From positions 1 through 64,000 of the forward strand of contig JAMOTM010000055.1 of assembly GCA_027002265.1 (NCBI GenBank): DNA of 64,000 nucleotides, written 5' to 3'. Each line of letters starts with the position of its first letter. Positions within the stretch are counted from its first letter, which is position 1. The DNA comes from Aquificota bacterium (lineage in GTDB: Bacteria > Aquificota > Aquificia > Desulfurobacteriales > DQVG01). The notes beneath the pieces are model-generated. The model was not told where the DNA came from and made no database searches. It saw only the letters and a program-made list of their open reading frames with translations. Shown one piece after another: positions 60,956 to 64,000 of the stretch. Both the position numbers and the translations under genes were made by a program.

Positions 60956-61288
60956 TTATTCTACTTTTACTTCTACTTCTTCACTATGCCAAAGTCCATG
61001 AAGATTACAATATGCTAAAGCAGAAAGTTTAGCATCTTTTTCTAGTTTCACTGTAAATGTAACAATCGGCAAAGCATTATTTGCATCAAAATCAGCTTTA
61101 GCTACTTCTACTTCATCAGCCCAAAGAGATACCCATTTTATATAATGTTCAGTTGTTTGTGGATGAGGAACTTCCTTTCCTACGATAACTTTCACTTCAA
61201 ATGGTTCTCCTTTTTTAACTGTGGAAGGTGCTTCTATAACAGGTGTATGTTTCTTTTTGGTTTCTTCATTTGGAAAATGAACTTTCAT
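60956..61288 (-). CDS. sor: Superoxide reductase (neelaredoxin type)
   Basis: The 110-residue protein reduces superoxide to peroxide without making oxygen. The iron ligands of the class II enzyme are all present: His near the N-terminus in KKHTP, two in VPHPQTTEH, and Cys and His in YCNLHGLW. No rubredoxin-like N-terminal domain is present. The usual Glu of the EKHxP motif is replaced by Lys, as in a few other enzymes. AAGGAGG precedes the ATG; a terminator follows, so it is transcribed alone. Confidence 0.93.
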   Translation of the reverse strand: MKVHFPNEETKKKHTPVIEAPSTVKKGEPFEVKVIVGKEVPHPQTTEHYIKWVSLWADEVEVAKADFDANNALPIVTFTVKLEKDAKLSALAYCNLHGLWHSEEVEVKVE

Positions 61289-61381
61289 AGTATTCCTCCT
61301 TAAATAATATTAACTTGTATTTGGTTACTATATAATATATTAATAAAATAATTAAAAGTCAAGAAAACTTTGTTCAATAAT

Positions 61382-62161
61382 TTAATGGTTATTTAATTTC
61401 TTAAATATACTTTTATATTCTTCTAAAGATATTTCTTCGGCACGTTTATCCAAATAATCTTTGGGAAACTCAGGACATACATTTTTTATTTTTTTTCTTC
61501 TTTGAGAAAAAGCTTTTGTTAAAAATTTTTTATAATTTTCTAAGCTTTTAAAAAAGAAGTTTAAATTTTTATCTAAAGGTTTGGGTATAAATTTAAAAAC
61601 CGTGCTATAAACCTTAGGAGGTGGTAAAAAAGCTTTTGGAGAAATATCAAAACCTTTTTTTATATTAAAAAAAGTTTGAAAAAGTATAGATAAAAAACCA
61701 TACTTTTTTTTATCTTTGGGAGTTGCAACTATTCTTTCAAAAACTTCTTTTTGAGTCATAACCGTAAGATCTTTAAGGAGAGGGAAATAGTTTAAAAGGT
61801 TTATCAAAATTATATTACCTACATTATAAGGTAAATTTGATAAAACTTTTATTTTTTTAAAGTCCTTATTAAAAAACTTTCTTGCTGCATCTAAAATATC
61901 TTTAAGATTTAAATATCTTGCATCTTCGTTCAAAATGAGAAAATCCGTAAAGTTTTCTTTTAAATAAGGAATAAGCTCTTTATCTTTTTCAACTAAAACT
62001 ACATAAGGCGTAAAGTTTTTTAAATATTTTGTTAGGGCACCTTTTCCAGGTCCTATTTCCAAAACTAAATCTTCTTTTTCTATATCTGCAAAATCTATTA
62101 TTTTTCTTACTATATTTTCATCCCTTAAAAAATGTTGTCCTAAATATTTTTTAGCTTTCAT
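61382..62161 (-). CDS. rsmA: 16S rRNA dimethyladenosine transferase
   Basis: RsmA (KsgA) dimethylates two adjacent adenosines at the 3' end of 16S rRNA. The 259 residues have KKYLGQHFLRDENI, SAM motif LEIGPGKGALTKYL, the catalytic NLPYNVG, and the C-terminal FLPPPKVYSTVFKF and AFSQRRKKIKN. All are standard. It overlaps the end of hisC by 11 bases on the same strand. Confidence 0.95.
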   Translation of the reverse strand: MKAKKYLGQHFLRDENIVRKIIDFADIEKEDLVLEIGPGKGALTKYLKNFTPYVVLVEKDKELIPYLKENFTDFLILNEDARYLNLKDILDAARKFFNKDFKKIKVLSNLPYNVGNIILINLLNYFPLLKDLTVMTQKEVFERIVATPKDKKKYGFLSILFQTFFNIKKGFDISPKAFLPPPKVYSTVFKFIPKPLDKNLNFFFKSLENYKKFLTKAFSQRRKKIKNVCPEFPKDYLDKRAEEISLEEYKSIFKKLNNH

Positions 62162-63248
62162 TTAAAATCTCTTTTAAAGCTTTTATAAATATTTCATTTT
62201 CTTCCATAGTTCCAATTGTTACTCTTAAATAATTTTCAAGTCCATAGGAAGTCATATCTCTAACTATGACTCCTTTTCTTAGAAGTTTTTGAAAAGCATC
62301 CTTTGCTTTCATAGGAACTTTAAATAAAATAAAGTTTGTATAGGTAGGAACATATTTTAATCCTAAATTTTCAAATTCATTATATAAATATCTTTTTCCT
62401 TCTTCATTTACAGCTATGGAAAGATTTAGGTGTTCTATATCGTCTATAGCTGCTAAAGCTGCGACTTGAGCAGTTCTTGGAACATTAAAAGGTTGTCTAA
62501 TTCTGTTTAAATCTGAAATTATTTCTTTTTTTGCAAAACCATAACCTATTCTTAAACCTGCAAGTCCATATATTTTAGAAAAAGTTCTTGTAACAAGTAT
62601 ATTTTTTTTATGAATGTATTCAATTCCATTTTCTATATCAAAGTTTGCTCCTACAGCATATTCATAGTAAGCTTCATCTAAAACAAGTAAAACATCTTCT
62701 GGAAAATCTTTTAAAAACTCTTCAAACTCGTCTTTTGAAAATGCAGTTCCGGTTGGATTATTTGGATTTGCAAGAAAAACAACTTTTGTATTTTGATCTA
62801 TAGCTTTTAAATGTCCTTCTAAATCTATAGAAAAATCTTTTTTTATAGGTACTATCTTTGCTTCGGCTCCAGAAAGTTTTGTAACAATAGGATATATCGC
62901 AAAGCTTAGCTCACTAAATACGGCATTATAAGGGGGTCTTAAGTAAGCTCTTGCAACTAAATCTAAAATTTCATTTGAGCCAAGTCCAAATATAATTTCA
63001 TCTTCATTTACATTAAATTTTTGAGAGAGTTTTTTTCTAAGGTAAAAACATTTTCCATCTGGGTATCTATGGATATTATAAATATCATCTAAAATAGCTT
63101 TTATAGCTTTTGGGGAAGGTCCAAGGGGATTTTCGTTAGAAGCAAGTTTAATTACTCTTTTTAACCCAAGCTCTCTTGCAACTTCTTCAATAGGTTTTCC
63201 AGGATCATAAGGTTTAATTTGCTTAATATTCTCAGGTAAACTAAACAT
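62151..63248 (-). CDS. hisC: Histidinol-phosphate aminotransferase
   Basis: HisC is the PLP enzyme of histidine synthesis. The 365 residues contain KLASNENPLGPSP, HRYPDG, GSNEILD, NPNNPTG, DEAYYEY and the Schiff-base lysine in RTFSKIYGLAGLRIGY, in the right order. Some homologues act on aromatic amino acids, so the name is by best fit. GGAGG-like AGGAAAG precedes the ATG. No other his genes are in the window. Confidence 0.92.
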   Translation of the reverse strand: MFSLPENIKQIKPYDPGKPIEEVARELGLKRVIKLASNENPLGPSPKAIKAILDDIYNIHRYPDGKCFYLRKKLSQKFNVNEDEIIFGLGSNEILDLVARAYLRPPYNAVFSELSFAIYPIVTKLSGAEAKIVPIKKDFSIDLEGHLKAIDQNTKVVFLANPNNPTGTAFSKDEFEEFLKDFPEDVLLVLDEAYYEYAVGANFDIENGIEYIHKKNILVTRTFSKIYGLAGLRIGYGFAKKEIISDLNRIRQPFNVPRTAQVAALAAIDDIEHLNLSIAVNEEGKRYLYNEFENLGLKYVPTYTNFILFKVPMKAKDAFQKLLRKGVIVRDMTSYGLENYLRVTIGTMEENEIFIKALKEILNES

Positions 63249-63262
63249 CTTTCCTCCGTAGT

Positions 63263-63958
63263 TTATGGAATAAGTTTTAAAAGTTCTGAAGCTTCTTGCT
63301 CAGATTTTTGAAGAGCTTGAATAACTGTGTTTTTATCTAGATTTAATTTTTCTACAAGTTTATTTATATAAGATATTCCATAATCTTCAAACTCTTTAAT
63401 AATGGATAAAAGTTTTCCTAGCATGCTATTTTCATCTCTTAAGCCCGAAATAACATATTCGCTTACCATAGCTTGTCTTAAAGTATTTATAAGCTCATCT
63501 TTTGGAAGCTCTTCGGCAAGAACGGAAAAAAGCCCTACCAAGTAAGCTTCATCGCTATGCTCCGGACTTAAATATAAACAAAAATTTTTCATTAAAAAAG
63601 CTCTTTTTATAGCCTTTTCTATTTTCTCTTTTGCATTTTCTGTACTTTCCAAAAGATGCGATGCAAGTAAAGTGAGAATGTAATTTCTTAAATTTTTATA
63701 ACCAAGATAGGCTAAAGCGGCTTCTATAGATTTTATCTCTTTTCTTAGGGAAAAGAAAGCCGAATTTATATATTTTAAAAGTAAAAAAGCTAGGCCGGGA
63801 TCCAAAGATATAAGCTTTGCAAGTTCTTTTGGTTCTTTTCCTTCAAAAAGGGCTTTGGAGACTTGCAAAAGAATTTCTTTCTTTAATTTTATTTTTGTAT
63901 CACTATCTTCTTTTTTTATATTTCCACCGCCCGCTAAACTTTCAAATCCCATTACCAT
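63263..63958 (-). CDS. HDOD-domain protein (EAL-less YuxH-like)
   Basis: The 231-residue protein is one HDOD domain: LLQVSKALFEGKEPKELAKLISLDPGLAFLLLKYIN, then SIEAALAYLGYKNLRNYILTLLA. HDOD is a degenerate HD fold found in signalling proteins and often follows an EAL domain. Here an in-frame region upstream of ATG 63958 shows GAGGG and no EAL, so it is a stand-alone or split partner. The N-terminus (FESLAGGGNIKKED) is a flexible tail. It sits in front of hisC with a 14-base gap. Confidence 0.78.
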   Translation of the reverse strand: MVMGFESLAGGGNIKKEDSDTKIKLKKEILLQVSKALFEGKEPKELAKLISLDPGLAFLLLKYINSAFFSLRKEIKSIEAALAYLGYKNLRNYILTLLASHLLESTENAKEKIEKAIKRAFLMKNFCLYLSPEHSDEAYLVGLFSVLAEELPKDELINTLRQAMVSEYVISGLRDENSMLGKLLSIIKEFEDYGISYINKLVEKLNLDKNTVIQALQKSEQEASELLKLIP

Positions 63959-63959
63959 A

Positions 63960-64000
63960 TTAATCCCTCAATTTTTTGGCATAGCTTTCTATTAGATTCA
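63960..64000 (-). CDS. C-terminal end of a gene cut by the window edge
   Basis: On the minus strand the frame entering at 64000 reads NLIESYAKKLRD and stops with TAA at 63960-63962, one base before the HDOD start. Twelve residues do not allow identification. The tight spacing suggests the upstream gene, perhaps the missing EAL or other signalling partner, is co-transcribed. Confidence 0.35.
   Translation of the reverse strand, partial: NLIESYAKKLRD

Noticed and set aside
1..64000. tRNA or rRNA genes
   Set aside because: GC-rich patches outside genes are all short terminator stems; no cloverleaf or rRNA core was recognised.

Overview
The window is AT-rich, densely coded bacterial chromosome, probably from a thermophilic, chemolithoautotrophic member of the Aquificota (Hydrogenothermaceae such as Sulfurihydrogenibium, or Desulfurobacteriaceae). 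The pointers are: a reductive TCA module using two-subunit ATP-citrate lyase (aclBA) beside a monomeric isocitrate dehydrogenase; a biotin carboxylase of the pyruvate/2-oxoglutarate carboxylase type; system II cytochrome c maturation (ResB/ResC); a probable futalosine-route menaquinone gene; cytochrome bd oxidase; superoxide reductase; and polar flagellar regulators FlhF/FlhG/FliA. Campylobacterota also carry ACL, but separate ResB and ResC, GlnD and SbcC fit Aquificota better. The placement is inference from gene content only. No rRNA, tRNA or CRISPR array was recognised.

Layout. 1-163: 5' end of a zinc-ribbon transposase (minus strand, cut by the window edge). 269-8818: a plus-strand nonulosonic acid (legionaminic/sialic-like) cluster: sugar 4,6-dehydratase, DegT aminotransferase, NeuC-type epimerase and NeuB-type synthase, interleaved with an ATP-grasp enzyme, HAD phosphatase, PIG-L deacetylase, FemAB-like acyltransferase and a methyltransferase interrupted by an in-frame stop. 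8965-9099: a 44-residue membrane protein missed by length filters. 9232-14741: aclA, aclB and icd (minus). 14938-20283: aminotransferase, mqnD-like, polyprenyl synthase, dxs and archaemetzincin. 20271-28104: sbcC-like, nth, glnD, a PLD nuclease and an AhbD/NirJ-like radical SAM protein (minus). 28256-32030: ten-helix membrane protein, AAA ATPase, a small repeat patch and hflX. 32155-39941: murD, ftsW, two radical SAM/SPASM genes, scpA, resB and resC. 39974-46175 (mainly minus): galE, rapZ, a Cys-rich small protein, a pilin-like protein, a secreted protein, a Maf/DUF115 protein and DUF39. 46323-53904: flgJ-like, flhA, flhF, flhG, fliA, panB, a YhaM-like nuclease and an anchored protein. 53916-58582: biotin carboxylase, then the cytochrome bd operon with three very small membrane proteins. 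58843-64000: 4-Cys GGDEF protein, ADP-ribosylglycohydrolase, superoxide reductase, ksgA, hisC and an HDOD protein.

How the genes work together. AclAB and Icd provide two reductive TCA steps, and the biotin carboxylase may supply another carboxylation. The MqnD-like protein, polyprenyl synthase and Dxs supply quinone and isoprenoid precursors for respiration, which ends at cytochrome bd. The three NirJ/Ahb-like radical SAM proteins lie near ResB/ResC, suggesting a link to heme and cytochrome c supply. The nonulosonic acid cluster, the distant Maf protein and the flagellar genes together suggest flagellin glycosylation with an unusual nonulosonic acid.

Most notable: (1) between resB and resC, a 20-codon leader frame with its own GGAGG whose stop overlaps the resC start (ATGA), inside a 12-bp inverted repeat that would pair with the resC ribosome-binding site; (2) three tiny membrane proteins (30, 61 and 32 residues) behind cydAB; (3) the 44-residue YDRDYY membrane protein beside the acl genes; (4) deacetylase, ATP-grasp and FemAB-like genes inside the nonulosonic acid cluster; (5) the interrupted methyltransferase.
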